This document shows positions 1 to 8,694 of a stretch of 64,000 nt of DNA, one piece after another. The notes beneath the pieces are model-generated. The model was not told where the DNA came from and did no database searches. It was given only the letters and a program-made list of their open reading frames with translations. The position numbers were made by a program, and so were the translations under genes. Position 1 is the first letter of the stretch. Each line of letters starts with the position of its first letter. This DNA comes from Lentisphaeria bacterium (GTDB taxonomy: Bacteria; Verrucomicrobiota; Lentisphaeria; Victivallales; Victivallaceae), in NCBI GenBank assembly GCA_018265615.1, contig JABLYX010000003.1, forward strand, positions 62,001 to 126,000, written 5' to 3'.

Positions 1-1
1 C

Positions 2-1006
2 CAGATCAAGCGCTTTGCGCTGAAGACCGGCGACTTCATCGCGGGCCAGATCCGCACTCCGCGCGAGAAAGAACGTTTTTTCGCGATGCTGAAGGTGGAG
101 AGCATCAATAACGATTCTCCCGAGCGCAAGAAAGAGATCATCCCGTTCAACAGCCTGACGCCGTATTTTCCGACCCAGCGGCTTGTGCTCGAACGCGATC
201 CGGTGGATTTTTCCACCCGCATCGTCGACCTGGTGACGCCGATCGGCAAGGGGCAGCGCGGCCTCATCGTCGCGCCGCCGCGCACCGGCAAGACCGTGCT
301 GCTGCAGAAGATTGCAAACAGCATCCGCGCGAACAACCCGGAGGTGAAGCTGATTATCCTCCTGATCGACGAACGCCCGGAGGAAGTCACGGACATGAAG
401 CGCAGCGTCGATGCGGAAGTCGTCAGCTCGACCTTCGACGAACCGCCCGAGCGTCACGTGCAGGTCGCCGAGATGGTGATCGAAAAGGCGAAACGGCTGG
501 TCGAGTACAAGCATGACGTCGTGATCCTGCTCGACAGCATCACGCGCCTTGCCCGCGCCTACAATACATTGCAGCCGCACAGCGGCAAGATCCTGACCGG
601 CGGCGTCGACGCGACCGCGCTGCACAAGCCCAAGAAGATCTTCGGCGCGGCGCGCAACATTGAGAACCACGGCAGTCTGACGATCATCGCGACCGCGCTC
701 ATCGAAACCGGCAGCCGCATGGACGACGTAATCTTCGAGGAGTTCAAAGGCACAGGCAATATGGAGCTGCACCTGGACCGCAACGTCTCCGACCGGCGCA
801 TTTATCCGGCGATCAACGTCGAGAAGTCCGGCACCCGCAAGGAGGAGCTGCTGCTGCATCCGGATGAACTCAGCAAGGTGTGGATGCTGCGCAAGGCGAT
901 CAACGGCGTCCCCGCGGCGGAAGCGATGGAGCTCCTGCTCGGCCGGTTGAAGAAGGTCAAGAGCAACATCGAGTTCCTGCTGACGCTGCAGCCGAACAAC
1001 AACTGA
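2..1006 (+). CDS. rho: Transcription termination factor Rho (C-terminal part, 5' truncated by window edge)
   Basis: This is the RNA-dependent hexameric ATPase that terminates transcription at Rho-dependent sites in the cytoplasm. The open frame runs in from the left edge, so codon 2 of the window is not the real start. The visible 334 residues begin at the end of the RNA-binding domain. They then show a P-loop (GLIVAPPRTGKT), a Walker B-type stretch (VVILLDSITRLARAYN) and the GGVDATALHKPKK segment of the Rho ATPase core. The C-terminus (PNNN) falls where Rho proteins normally end. An ftsB-like gene follows 37 bp downstream on the same strand and may be cotranscribed. Confidence 0.97.
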   Translation, partial: QIKRFALKTGDFIAGQIRTPREKERFFAMLKVESINNDSPERKKEIIPFNSLTPYFPTQRLVLERDPVDFSTRIVDLVTPIGKGQRGLIVAPPRTGKTVLLQKIANSIRANNPEVKLIILLIDERPEEVTDMKRSVDAEVVSSTFDEPPERHVQVAEMVIEKAKRLVEYKHDVVILLDSITRLARAYNTLQPHSGKILTGGVDATALHKPKKIFGAARNIENHGSLTIIATALIETGSRMDDVIFEEFKGTGNMELHLDRNVSDRRIYPAINVEKSGTRKEELLLHPDELSKVWMLRKAINGVPAAEAMELLLGRLKKVKSNIEFLLTLQPNNN

Positions 1007-1043
1007 TTTCCGCAAAAAGGGGATTTCCGGAAAGGGGGCGTCC

Positions 1044-1352
1044 ATGGCTGAGAGCAAAAAAAAGAACACGATGTCAACCTATCTGCTGCTTTTCGTTCTT
1101 GCACTGGTTTTCGCGGCGGCGGCGGTATTGCTGCTGCCGGTTTACCGCAGCTACCAGAAGAAGCAGGCTGAACTCGGAACCCTGAACGAGAAGCTCAATG
1201 ACCGCAGGGATGAAAGCGCCCGGCTCAACACGGAGGTCGCGGATCTGACGCGCTCCCCGGAGGCGGTCGAGAAGGTTGCGCGGGAGAAGTTCGGGCTGGT
1301 CAAGGAGGGCGAGCGGGTCATCCGCTATCCGGTGCCGGAAAAGGACAAGTGA
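1044..1352 (+). CDS. Septum formation initiator family protein (FtsB/DivIC-like)
   Basis: A 102-residue bitopic membrane protein with a short basic N-terminus, one membrane segment at about residues 11-30, then a charged coiled coil at about 31-75. The C-terminal motif EAVEKVAREKFGLVKEGE is typical of FtsB/DivIC proteins, which link the divisome components FtsL and FtsQ at the division septum. Length matches the family. The start at 1044 has a GGAAAGGGGG Shine-Dalgarno region just upstream. Assignment rests on topology and the family motif; no other division gene is nearby. Confidence 0.82.
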   Translation: MAESKKKNTMSTYLLLFVLALVFAAAAVLLLPVYRSYQKKQAELGTLNEKLNDRRDESARLNTEVADLTRSPEAVEKVAREKFGLVKEGERVIRYPVPEKDK

Positions 1353-1392
1353 AAGGACGGATGCGCGCCGTGGCCGGAGCCGCCCTTTTTTC
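1352..1392 (+). terminator. Candidate intrinsic terminator after ftsB-like gene
   Basis: AAAGGACGG (1352-1360) pairs with CCGCCCTTT (1380-1388) with one internal mismatch and is followed by more T residues up to 1392. It directly follows the ftsB-like stop codon. The loop is long, so confidence is moderate. Confidence 0.4.
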
Positions 1393-1393
1393 C

Positions 1394-1408
1394 TGCAAAT
1401 AATTTGCA
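1394..1408. promoter_or_regulatory. Perfect 7+1+7 palindrome upstream of LysM gene promoter
   Basis: TGCAAAT-A-ATTTGCA lies 17 bp upstream of the -35 element of the LysM lipoprotein promoter. It could be an operator. No cognate regulator is identifiable from the sequence. Confidence 0.3.
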
Positions 1409-1425
1409 TTTTCCGGTTTTTCGCT

Positions 1426-1454
1426 GTTGATTTTGCCGAAGAGGTTTCTATATT
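1426..1454 (+). promoter_or_regulatory. Sigma70-type promoter of LysM lipoprotein gene
   Basis: The -35 TTGATT (1426-1431) and -10 TATATT (1449-1454) are separated by 17 bp. The predicted start near 1461 gives a leader of about 95 nt before the GTG start at 1556. Confidence 0.6.
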
Positions 1455-1555
1455 ATGGAAAAGACGTTTTTTTCGTGTTCCCGGACCGGAAAAGGGCGTT
1501 GAAAATTTTGAATTGCAACATCGTACGGATTTTTTGTACAAAAGGGGATTTGACA

Positions 1556-2617
1556 GTGAAAAAGACCAAAGGCGTAGTGTTCGGAGCCGCGGCTCTGTGC
1601 GTGGGTATGCTCGGCGTCGCCGGCTGCAGCAATCAGGTGATGGGACAGCGCGAGTTCGTTCCGGATGCATCGTCGCCGGGTTCGACGCCGATGGAGAGCC
1701 AGCAGGTTGTTCCGATGCCGCCGGCTCAGCAGCAGCCTGCCCTGCAGCAGCGCCAGACGGCGCCGCGGCAGGTCTACGCTCCGATGGAGAAGGTTGCTTC
1801 CGCCCCGGTGAGCAAGGTCCCGGCGGGCGTCTCCACTTCCGCCACGGCGGGCAAGGCGGCGGCCACCCATGTGATCAAGGCCGGTGATACGGTCGGACAT
1901 CTCGCGAAGCAGTACGGCGTTTCGACCGCTGCGATCATGCAGGCGAACAACCTCGATGAGGCGAAAGCCAAGCGGCTGCGCATCGGCCAGAAGCTTGTGA
2001 TTCCGGCCACCTCCGGAGCCGTGAAGCTCGACAGGGGCGGTAAGAGCGGCAAGACTTCTGTGACCGGCAGCGCGGCGGTGAAAGGCGGACTCAACGCCGA
2101 CGGCACCTACACGGTGCAGTCCGGCGATTTCCCCGGCAGGATCGCCCGCAAGCTCGGTGTGAAAGAGACGGAGCTGATGAAGGCGAATAATCTCACTTAC
2201 GAGTCCGCAAAGCGGATCAGGGTCGGGCAGAAGCTGGTTGTGCCGGGCAAGAGCAGCGGTGTGGCCGCGGTTTCCACGGCTCCGGCGAAGAAGCAGCCGG
2301 TCAAGCCGGCGGAGAAGACCCCGGTCGTCGTCGATCAGCCGAATGAACTTGATGCGACACTGAACAGCACTGATGTTCCGGCGAACGCCGGTTCTCAGGT
2401 GAATCCGGTTTCGACCGGAGCGGCGGGTGCCGTGGCCGATATCGTGGTCGGCGATGAAACTCCGATCGACATTACGGAGGACACCACGGTTGAAGCGTTT
2501 GCCGCGAAGTACAATACGACCGTCGATAAGCTCAAGGAGCTGAATTCCGGGCTGATCCCGGCGGACGGCAAGTTGACCAAGGGGCTGGTTCTCTTTGTCC
2601 CGCCCCAGCAGAAGTAA
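1556..2617 (+). CDS. LysM-domain lipoprotein
   Basis: A 353-residue exported lipoprotein likely to bind peptidoglycan. The GTG start at 1556 is chosen because a GGGG ribosome site lies about 8 nt upstream and because it gives a proper signal peptide ending in the lipobox GVAGC. Upstream in-frame ATGs would precede or overlap the promoter. A proline/glutamine-rich linker follows, then two clear LysM domains (THVIKAGDTVGHLAKQ..., GTYTVQSGDFPGRIAR...) each ending in IGQKLVIP or VGQKLVVP. A third, more degenerate LysM begins at IDITEDTTVEAFAAKY near the C-terminus. It is monocistronic, with its own promoter and terminator. LysM lipoproteins act in envelope maintenance or division-site binding, but nothing here decides which. 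Confidence 0.85.
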   Translation: MKKTKGVVFGAAALCVGMLGVAGCSNQVMGQREFVPDASSPGSTPMESQQVVPMPPAQQQPALQQRQTAPRQVYAPMEKVASAPVSKVPAGVSTSATAGKAAATHVIKAGDTVGHLAKQYGVSTAAIMQANNLDEAKAKRLRIGQKLVIPATSGAVKLDRGGKSGKTSVTGSAAVKGGLNADGTYTVQSGDFPGRIARKLGVKETELMKANNLTYESAKRIRVGQKLVVPGKSSGVAAVSTAPAKKQPVKPAEKTPVVVDQPNELDATLNSTDVPANAGSQVNPVSTGAAGAVADIVVGDETPIDITEDTTVEAFAAKYNTTVDKLKELNSGLIPADGKLTKGLVLFVPPQQK

Positions 2618-2636
2618 TGTTCTGTTGAGTTGAATG

Positions 2637-2670
2637 AAAAAGCGCACCGTACATCCGGCGCGCTTTTTTT
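2637..2670 (+). terminator. Intrinsic terminator of LysM lipoprotein gene
   Basis: Left arm AAAAAGCGC-A-CCG (2637-2649) pairs with CGG-C-GCGC (2656-2663), followed by seven T residues (2664-2670). It has one internal mismatch and a 6-nt loop, and lies 20 bp after the stop codon. Confidence 0.75.
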
Positions 2671-2704
2671 GTCTCGGAAAGAACCGGAAGAGGGAGGAGA
2701 CAGC

Positions 2705-3562
2705 ATGTCCGCCGTTCGCGCGCTTTCGATTTTTCTCGGACTGCTTTGTGTCACGGGTTCCCTGCGGGCCGACCGCCTGATGAAAACGGCTGAGGACCGG
2801 GAGCGGGAAGGGCGGATTGGCACCCTCCTGTGGAAGGAGGCCGCGCTCAGTTCCGGGGAGGCGCGGGAGCTCGCCGGGCTGGTGAGGCATCCGCATGAAG
2901 AGGTCGCCTCTCATGCGCTGGTCGTCGCGGTTGTCCGGGAGGTTCCGGATCTGGAGCGGATTTTGGAAACGGCACAGGGAGGGGGCCGCACCTGTTCGGA
3001 AATCGCCGGACGGGTCCGGGCGGCCGCCCGGAAAGGGAGCGTCGTTCCGGAACTGATCCGGGAATTTGAGGGCAGGCAGTATGTGAAGTGCTGTCCGCCG
3101 CAGCCGGATGATTATCTGAAGGATATCATTGTCTGCTCCCTGTTGCGCGCGGCACGGCGGAGCGGGAAGAAGCCGGAGATTCCGGGAGGGGTTGTATTCT
3201 CCCCGGAGCAGATGGCGCTGCTGAATTACGGCTGGAAGCCGTCCGCGCAGGCGTTTTCGTATCTCTGCGCGGAGATGGGAGCGGAGGACAGGACGTGGAA
3301 CAGGGCAGATGATTGTCTGCTGGCCATGTGCGCTTATGAAAAGGTGTTCTTCGACGAAGCGGTCGAGGCGATATCGGATGAGAAGACAAAGCCGAGGGTG
3401 CGGAAACAGTTGCGTTTCTACCTGCAGGTCAACCGGAACAGAATAAGTGAGGTGCAGCGTGGGAAGGCGAATGCGGTCCCGTCGGAACCGGCCCCGCACT
3501 GGGAGCCGGAAAAAGAAAGACGGAGGGCAGATGGAAGAGAAGGGTGTGAGGACGTTCACTGA
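2705..3562 (+). CDS. Exported protein of unknown function
   Basis: A 285-residue protein with an N-terminal signal peptide (MSAVRALSIFLGLLCVTGSLRA). The start at 2705 is preferred to an in-frame ATG at 2630 because that one lies inside the preceding terminator, while 2705 has a strong GGAGGAG ribosome site. The body is rich in Arg and Glu, with segments that look helical (EREGRIGTLLWKEAALSSGEARELAGLVRHP), perhaps a HEAT-like repeat protein, though I do not recognise a family. The C-terminus overlaps the next gene by 32 bp, so the two are probably translated from one mRNA. Confidence 0.65.
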   Translation: MSAVRALSIFLGLLCVTGSLRADRLMKTAEDREREGRIGTLLWKEAALSSGEARELAGLVRHPHEEVASHALVVAVVREVPDLERILETAQGGGRTCSEIAGRVRAAARKGSVVPELIREFEGRQYVKCCPPQPDDYLKDIIVCSLLRAARRSGKKPEIPGGVVFSPEQMALLNYGWKPSAQAFSYLCAEMGAEDRTWNRADDCLLAMCAYEKVFFDEAVEAISDEKTKPRVRKQLRFYLQVNRNRISEVQRGKANAVPSEPAPHWEPEKERRRADGREGCEDVH

Positions 3563-3887
3563 GGTCAAGCTGTTTCAGGTCAAGCCCGACAGGGTCGCGG
3601 CGTTCGAGTCCCTGATCGCGGCGGTGGCGGAGATGCAGCGGCAGCAGCCCGGATGCGTTTCCCTGAAGTATATGAAGCGTTCTTATATCCTGCAGGGCAG
3701 GTCGCTGCCGCCGCGCGAACTGACCCGCATCGTGAAATGCGTGAAGTTCTATTCGTGGTGGGAGTTCGATACGAAGGAGAACTACGGGGCGGCGAGCGAC
3801 TGGTTTTTCGAAAACTACCTGCGCCCCGTTTCGCGGCTCCTGATCGAACCGTTCAGCATCAATCTCGGTGATTCATGCGACGTGTGA
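3531..3887 (+). CDS. Small ABM/dimeric alpha-beta barrel-like protein
   Basis: A 118-residue cytoplasmic protein. The start at 3531 has a CGGAGGGC ribosome site and overlaps the end of the upstream gene. The pattern VKLFQVKPDRVAAFESLIAAVAEMQRQQPGCVSLKYM resembles the antibiotic biosynthesis monooxygenase (ABM) type of dimeric ferredoxin-like fold. The later CVKFYSWWEFDTKENYGAASDWFFENYL fits the second half. ABM-like proteins vary widely in function (quinol or haem oxidation, signalling), so none is assigned. Confidence 0.6.
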   Translation: MEEKGVRTFTEVKLFQVKPDRVAAFESLIAAVAEMQRQQPGCVSLKYMKRSYILQGRSLPPRELTRIVKCVKFYSWWEFDTKENYGAASDWFFENYLRPVSRLLIEPFSINLGDSCDV

Positions 3888-3895
3888 CGGAGATT

Positions 3896-3931
3896 GCGCC
3901 GCCCTCCCGGTAAAGGGAGGGAAGGCGGCGC
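3896..3931. terminator. Long hairpin between convergent genes (possible bidirectional terminator)
   Basis: GCGCCGCCCTCCC (3896-3908) pairs with GGGAGGG (3915-3921) and CGGCGC (3926-3931), leaving a 4-nt bulge. It separates the convergent ABM-like and alpha-galactosidase genes. It lacks a T tract on either strand, so termination may need Rho or may be only partial. Confidence 0.45.
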
Positions 3932-3937
3932 GGCGGT

Positions 3938-5680
3938 TCACTCTGCCGCCAGTATGCCCGACAACGGTATTTGCACCTTCTGCAGCCCGGGCCGCAGCCC
4001 GATCGTTCCGGCCGTTTCGCCCCGGCAGTCGAAAATCTGCGCGTTTCCGGCTTCGGCGGCTTCGACGAATACCGCTGTTTCCGTTCCGGCATTGATGAGA
4101 AGGTTCTTTTTTCCTGCCGGGAGCCGGATGACGCGGCGCTCATCGTAGAGAACCGTTGCCGCATGTGTGCCGGTTTCCGCCGTGACGACCGGATAGTTCA
4201 GCTCCGGGTGAGGCGCGGAAAGAGCCCCGTGCAGAAAGAGCTCCCGGTATTTCCGCTGGAAAGCGAGGATGAACTCCAGCATCCGCCAGTGGGCGGCAGG
4301 GAGGTTTTCGAGTATGACCGAGATCTGCGGCACGCTGAAGATGATGTTCCAGAGCTGCCGCGCCGCCGACTCGACGGATTCACCGGGGTGCCAGCCGAGC
4401 ATATCGGAGTGGACCGCCGTTTCGCCGGAGAGCATCCTCAGATTGACGGTGCGGCGGCGGTTCGCGATGCGGTCGCCGGGGCAGTCGCTCGCACGGAAGA
4501 TATTCGCTTCGCGCCGCATCGCCGGGCCGATGTAGTCCTGCCGGAACTCGATCAGAAGCTCGCGGGGGATCCGGCGGAACTCCCGGCCGAGGTCCGAAAG
4601 GAGCCGTTCCACTCCCTCCGCAACGGTGCGGCAGTCGCGCCCGGCGAACTCCTCTTTCTCCGCCGGATCCGGCGTGCCGGGCGGCAGCGGGAAACGGTCG
4701 AGGAAGTCGATTTTGAGCCCGTCGAGCTCGAACTCCGTGATGAGCCTGAGACAGGTGTCGGCCAGGTAGCGCCGTACTTCCGGGAAACGCGGGTCGGCGA
4801 TCCATGCGTTCAGCCCCGGTGAAAAGTAGAGCAGTTTCGGCTTCAGGCGCGGGAAGATTCCACTTTTCTCGCCGATAAAGGGCAGTGCGATCCAGAGCAG
4901 GTAGTTCACGCCGGAGGCGCGGAGGCGCGCGACATGCTCTTTCATCTCCGGGAAGCGCCGGCGGTCAACCCGCCAGTCGCCGGAGAACGCATAGCCCGCC
5001 GCATCCCCGGTCTCCTGCCAGCCGTCGTCTACGATGACGGTTTTCAGGCCGCAGGCGCGTGAGAGCTCCATTTCGCGCTCGACTGCCCGGGCGGTGATTT
5101 CGCGGTGATAGCTGTACCAGGTGGAGTAGACCGGCTCCCGTGCCTGCGGCGGAACCGGGAGCGGCGGATACGCCTCCTCCCACCAGCGCGCGGCATCGGC
5201 CAGCGCTTCGGGGAGGGGGACGCTGCGGAGGTCGAAGCGGAGCTGCAGACGGTATGGCCCGGTTGCCTCCGGGAGGATGGCGCACTCGAGCCTGCAATCC
5301 ACGGCGAACCCATTTTCGCAGACTCCGGCGAAGAAGCGGATCCGGTTCTTCGCGTCGGAAGCGGCCACGGTCAGGCGGTTGCCGCCGTCCGCGCCGACCA
5401 GGGCGAAAAGCGGCGCGTTGCGGGTCAGCTCCGAAGTGAACCCGTTGAGCCAGGAGGGCGGCAGGAACTGCGGATAGTTCTCGCCGATCTTGCCGGCTTC
5501 GGAGGTCCAGCGGAACTGGATGTCGTTCTGCGGCACGCTCCAGGCGACCGAGATATGCGCGGGCAGGGACTCGAATTCAAGCTCTACGGTTCCGGTTCCC
5601 GCTTCAAATTGCGATTTCACGAGGTGCTCCGGGGCGCCGGTCAGCGTCAGCCGGAGCTTCGGCGAGAGGGTCAGGGTCAT
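3938..5680 (-). CDS. GH36-type alpha-galactosidase, cytoplasmic
   Basis: A 580-residue glycosidase that would cleave terminal alpha-galactose. The TIM-barrel core has the VDDGWQ motif (residues 217-222), the nucleophile motif LKIDFLD (Asp325), and FRASDCPGD, in which Asp399 matches the acid/base aspartate of GH36 (SDxxD). No signal peptide is visible, so it probably acts on imported oligosaccharides. It is shorter than classical 700-residue GH36 enzymes because the N-terminal beta-sandwich is abbreviated. Its start overlaps the upstream glycosidase stop by ATGA, so it is the last gene of the operon that begins with the regulator at 10490. Exact sugar specificity is inferred from the family only. 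Confidence 0.85.
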   Translation of the reverse strand: MTLTLSPKLRLTLTGAPEHLVKSQFEAGTGTVELEFESLPAHISVAWSVPQNDIQFRWTSEAGKIGENYPQFLPPSWLNGFTSELTRNAPLFALVGADGGNRLTVAASDAKNRIRFFAGVCENGFAVDCRLECAILPEATGPYRLQLRFDLRSVPLPEALADAARWWEEAYPPLPVPPQAREPVYSTWYSYHREITARAVEREMELSRACGLKTVIVDDGWQETGDAAGYAFSGDWRVDRRRFPEMKEHVARLRASGVNYLLWIALPFIGEKSGIFPRLKPKLLYFSPGLNAWIADPRFPEVRRYLADTCLRLITEFELDGLKIDFLDRFPLPPGTPDPAEKEEFAGRDCRTVAEGVERLLSDLGREFRRIPRELLIEFRQDYIGPAMRREANIFRASDCPGDRIANRRRTVNLRMLSGETAVHSDMLGWHPGESVESAARQLWNIIFSVPQISVILENLPAAHWRMLEFILAFQRKYRELFLHGALSAPHPELNYPVVTAETGTHAATVLYDERRVIRLPAGKKNLLINAGTETAVFVEAAEAGNAQIFDCRGETAGTIGLRPGLQKVQIPLSGILAAE

Positions 5681-8667
5681 TTTTTCTTCTCTTTCAGCAT
5701 CAGTAACGGATATTGGTTCACATCGAAGTCGCGGCCGAGGCCGGGGGCGAGCGTGATGAAGCTCTCGCGCGCCGTCCCGTCGTTGTCGTTCACGAGCAGG
5801 TTGAAGCGGAACGCTTTTTCCCCGGTATCGAGCATGCGCAGCGGCATGGTGATTTCATAACGTGTGCGTTTCTTCACGTCGTCCCTTGAGACTTCCGCCT
5901 GCGTCACGGCGAGCGCCTGCTGTGCGTCGCAGCCGTTCGGCACGTCCCAGAGGAAGGAGTCGACGGTGCCGTCTTCCCGCAGGGAGAAGCCGAACCGCCA
6001 GTATCCCCGAAGCTCCGTGGGGGCGACGACGAACTGGATGCTGTCGCCCATCCACAGGCTGCCGCTTTCCTGCTTCTGCACATGCCGGTCGTCGGTCACA
6101 TCGACCCGCAGCTTGAGGTTCTTTCCGTCTTCCGCAAGGAAAACATCTGCGGAGCAGTCTTCCGGGCCGGACCAGATCATTCCGGCGTACTCATGGGCGC
6201 TCGGAACCTGAATGCTGACCTGCTCCCGGCTGTTCAGCCGGTAATCGGGTTCGGTCCGGAAGGCGCCATGCGCGACCTCATTCACATATTCGAACGGGAG
6301 GTCGAGCGTGATTTCGCCCATGCTTCCGAGCTCGGCCCGGAGTTTTCCGTTACCGGCCGCGGCGCGGGTGAGGGCCGGTATGACCTCCCAGTCGAGCTGC
6401 GCGGCGGAGCGGGGGGCGATCTTCACGCTTCCGGACGGCTGCGCGATCCGGAGGGAAGCGGGAGCTTCGGGAGTGAACCGGTATGTCTGTTCGCGGTCCG
6501 ACGGGTTGACGAGATGCAGCCGGACAAGGTTTTTCCGCCCCCGGATCAGGTACGAACCGGAGAAACGGACCGGCTCCTCATGAAGCGTCGGCAGTTTGCC
6601 GGTCACCTTCAGCGTATGCGGCAGTCCGCCGATTCCGACGATGGCGACGCCGTCCTTCACCGGCACTTCGGCGGAGTTGCCGAAGAGGTCGATTTTCCAC
6701 GCCTTTCCGGTGATGCCGGAGAACGCGACGAAACGGCTCGTCCGGTCGTTGCGGACCGGGAAGTTTGCGAACAGGTGGCCGTCCTTTCCCTTGAAGAGGA
6801 GCGACATGTACGCATCGTTCACGGCGGCCGTTTTCCGGAATTCAGAACCGGCGTAGGTGCCGGTCAGCATGTTGAAAGTGATGTAGGAGAGCTTCGGCTC
6901 GAAGTTTGTGAGCAGGATGCCGAAATTGTCCTCATTTTCACTTTTGTCCCAGCCGTCGTTGCGGAGCGCGTACCAGTTGTAGGCCATTGCGCCCCGCGCC
7001 CGGCAGTAGAGGATCTTGCGGAACATCTCGGCGGCCTGTGCCGTTTCGCTGTTGCTGCGGGTCGAGAGTCCCGCTTCATTCATATACCACGGCTTGCTGC
7101 TGCCGGCGGCTTTCCGCTCCGCGTCGAAGCGGTCGAGCGAGGCGACGCAGTGCGGCAGGAGCGAATGATTGTGCAGTGCGAAGATGTCGTAATCGTTCCG
7201 CCCTTCGCGCAGGGTGCGTTTGACGATGTCCGCGTTGCCGGAGGTCCAGTTCGGCGGCGGGATGGTCGCAAAGCCGCCGGTGAGGACGACTGTGGCGGGA
7301 TCGTTGGCGCGGATCTCCTCCGCCGCGGCTTTCAGGAGCTTCAGGTAATCGTCTGTGGTGAAATCGGCGTAACTGTACAGGTCGGGCTCGTTCCAGATCT
7401 CCGCATAGTTGATTCTCCCCTTGTAGCGTCCGGTGAATTTCCGGATGGAAGTGCGCCACGCATCAAAGTCAGGCAGCGCGCGCCCGGCTTTGGTCCGTCC
7501 GTGCCGCATGAGCGGCTTCCAGCCGGCGGCGGTCGCCCAGCGGGGCAGCCGGGAGTGGAGCACCTGCGACTTCAGGCCGTATTTCTCAACGGTGCCGACT
7601 ACGGAGTCAAGCGGCTTGAAGTTGAACTCGCCGCGGCGCGGCTCCATGATATCCCAGTAGGAGCAGAAGCGCACGATGTCCGCGCCGCAGAGCGCGATGG
7701 CGGCAATCTCCCGCTCCGCGAGCTCCGGGGAGAGCCTCGGAAGGTGCTGCGAGCAGATGCCGAAGAGAAAATCCTTCGCACCGCGTTCACCTTTTTTTGC
7801 CGGAACCATGCAGCCGAAGCGCAGCGAACCGCTGCGGACTGCGTCCGTCTTTCCCGGCAGGGCGGCGGAGTAGCTCAGCTCATAGACGCCGTACTCCCGG
7901 GGCAGGGGGAACGGGAATTCAGCGCTTCCCGCCGCCGCGAGCTTCAACTGCGCGGTTTGGGCCGGAAGCGTTTGTCCCGTCGCCATGTTCCGGATCGTGA
8001 CGGCGATTTCCGCCTCGACCGGGACCGGATTCGGGTTGGTCACCGTAAGGGCCGCGTTTCCCTGCGCCGGGTCGAATACCGGCAGCCGATTTTCCGGCAG
8101 TTTCAGCGCGGTTTCCGGTGCGGCGAGCGCCGTTTCTTTCACCTCCGCCGAAACGCCCCTGAGGACAAGGGTCCCCTTGCCGCCGTTCCGGAAGCGGAAT
8201 GTCCCGCCGGCGATCTTCGCGGGCAGATCGAGTTTCCCGTTGCCGTTGCCGCCCCACGAGGTGAACGGTCTGGTCCTGCGGTCGATCGTGAAGCGGAGCG
8301 TGTCGCCCTCCGGCAGTGTCATTCCGGCGAGCGTATATTGCAGCGTTTCGCCGGAGGCGTCCTGCAGCCGGATGCTGAAATTCTGCAGCGGCGTCGTCCG
8401 GGCGCGGTCGAGCCGGACATCGATCTGGATGACCTCAAATGCGGGCAGTGCGGTCTTTCCCCGCGCAAAGAATTCGCAGAAACCCTTCGGGGAGTCGCTC
8501 TCGATCACGAGTGCCCGGGGGGCTTCCGTGCGGATTGTCGTTCCGCCGTTTTCCGGGACGGCGATGTTCAGCTTTTCGGGGCTGAATTCCAGTGTTGCGC
8601 CGACGGCGGCGAGCCCCGGAAGCGAGGCGAGCACGGCACACAGGAGCAGTTTGGCCGGATGCGTCAT
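5677..8667 (-). CDS. Large exported glycoside hydrolase (GH39/GH5-like clan A) with CBM9-like C-terminal domain
   Basis: A 996-residue secreted enzyme beginning with signal peptide MTHPAKLLLCAVLASLPGLAAVGA. Residues 25-290 form beta-rich accessory domains. Residues 300-600 are a TIM-barrel glycosidase. YAEIWNEPDLY has the acid/base candidate Glu427, and KPWYMNEAGLS has the nucleophile candidate Glu531, the typical clan GH-A pair. The last ~190 residues (EPDYRLNSREQ...SLWMGDSIQFVVAP) resemble family 9 carbohydrate-binding/DOMON-like domains. A GGAG ribosome site precedes the start. It sits between the pseudopilin gene and the GH36 gene in one operon, suggesting that it makes fragments outside the cytoplasm for the GH36 enzyme. 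The target polysaccharide is unknown. Confidence 0.8.
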   Translation of the reverse strand: MTHPAKLLLCAVLASLPGLAAVGATLEFSPEKLNIAVPENGGTTIRTEAPRALVIESDSPKGFCEFFARGKTALPAFEVIQIDVRLDRARTTPLQNFSIRLQDASGETLQYTLAGMTLPEGDTLRFTIDRRTRPFTSWGGNGNGKLDLPAKIAGGTFRFRNGGKGTLVLRGVSAEVKETALAAPETALKLPENRLPVFDPAQGNAALTVTNPNPVPVEAEIAVTIRNMATGQTLPAQTAQLKLAAAGSAEFPFPLPREYGVYELSYSAALPGKTDAVRSGSLRFGCMVPAKKGERGAKDFLFGICSQHLPRLSPELAEREIAAIALCGADIVRFCSYWDIMEPRRGEFNFKPLDSVVGTVEKYGLKSQVLHSRLPRWATAAGWKPLMRHGRTKAGRALPDFDAWRTSIRKFTGRYKGRINYAEIWNEPDLYSYADFTTDDYLKLLKAAAEEIRANDPATVVLTGGFATIPPPNWTSGNADIVKRTLREGRNDYDIFALHNHSLLPHCVASLDRFDAERKAAGSSKPWYMNEAGLSTRSNSETAQAAEMFRKILYCRARGAMAYNWYALRNDGWDKSENEDNFGILLTNFEPKLSYITFNMLTGTYAGSEFRKTAAVNDAYMSLLFKGKDGHLFANFPVRNDRTSRFVAFSGITGKAWKIDLFGNSAEVPVKDGVAIVGIGGLPHTLKVTGKLPTLHEEPVRFSGSYLIRGRKNLVRLHLVNPSDREQTYRFTPEAPASLRIAQPSGSVKIAPRSAAQLDWEVIPALTRAAAGNGKLRAELGSMGEITLDLPFEYVNEVAHGAFRTEPDYRLNSREQVSIQVPSAHEYAGMIWSGPEDCSADVFLAEDGKNLKLRVDVTDDRHVQKQESGSLWMGDSIQFVVAPTELRGYWRFGFSLREDGTVDSFLWDVPNGCDAQQALAVTQAEVSRDDVKKRTRYEITMPLRMLDTGEKAFRFNLLVNDNDGTARESFITLAPGLGRDFDVNQYPLLMLKEKKK

Positions 8668-8694
8668 GAATTGATCTCCTTATATGGATATGAT

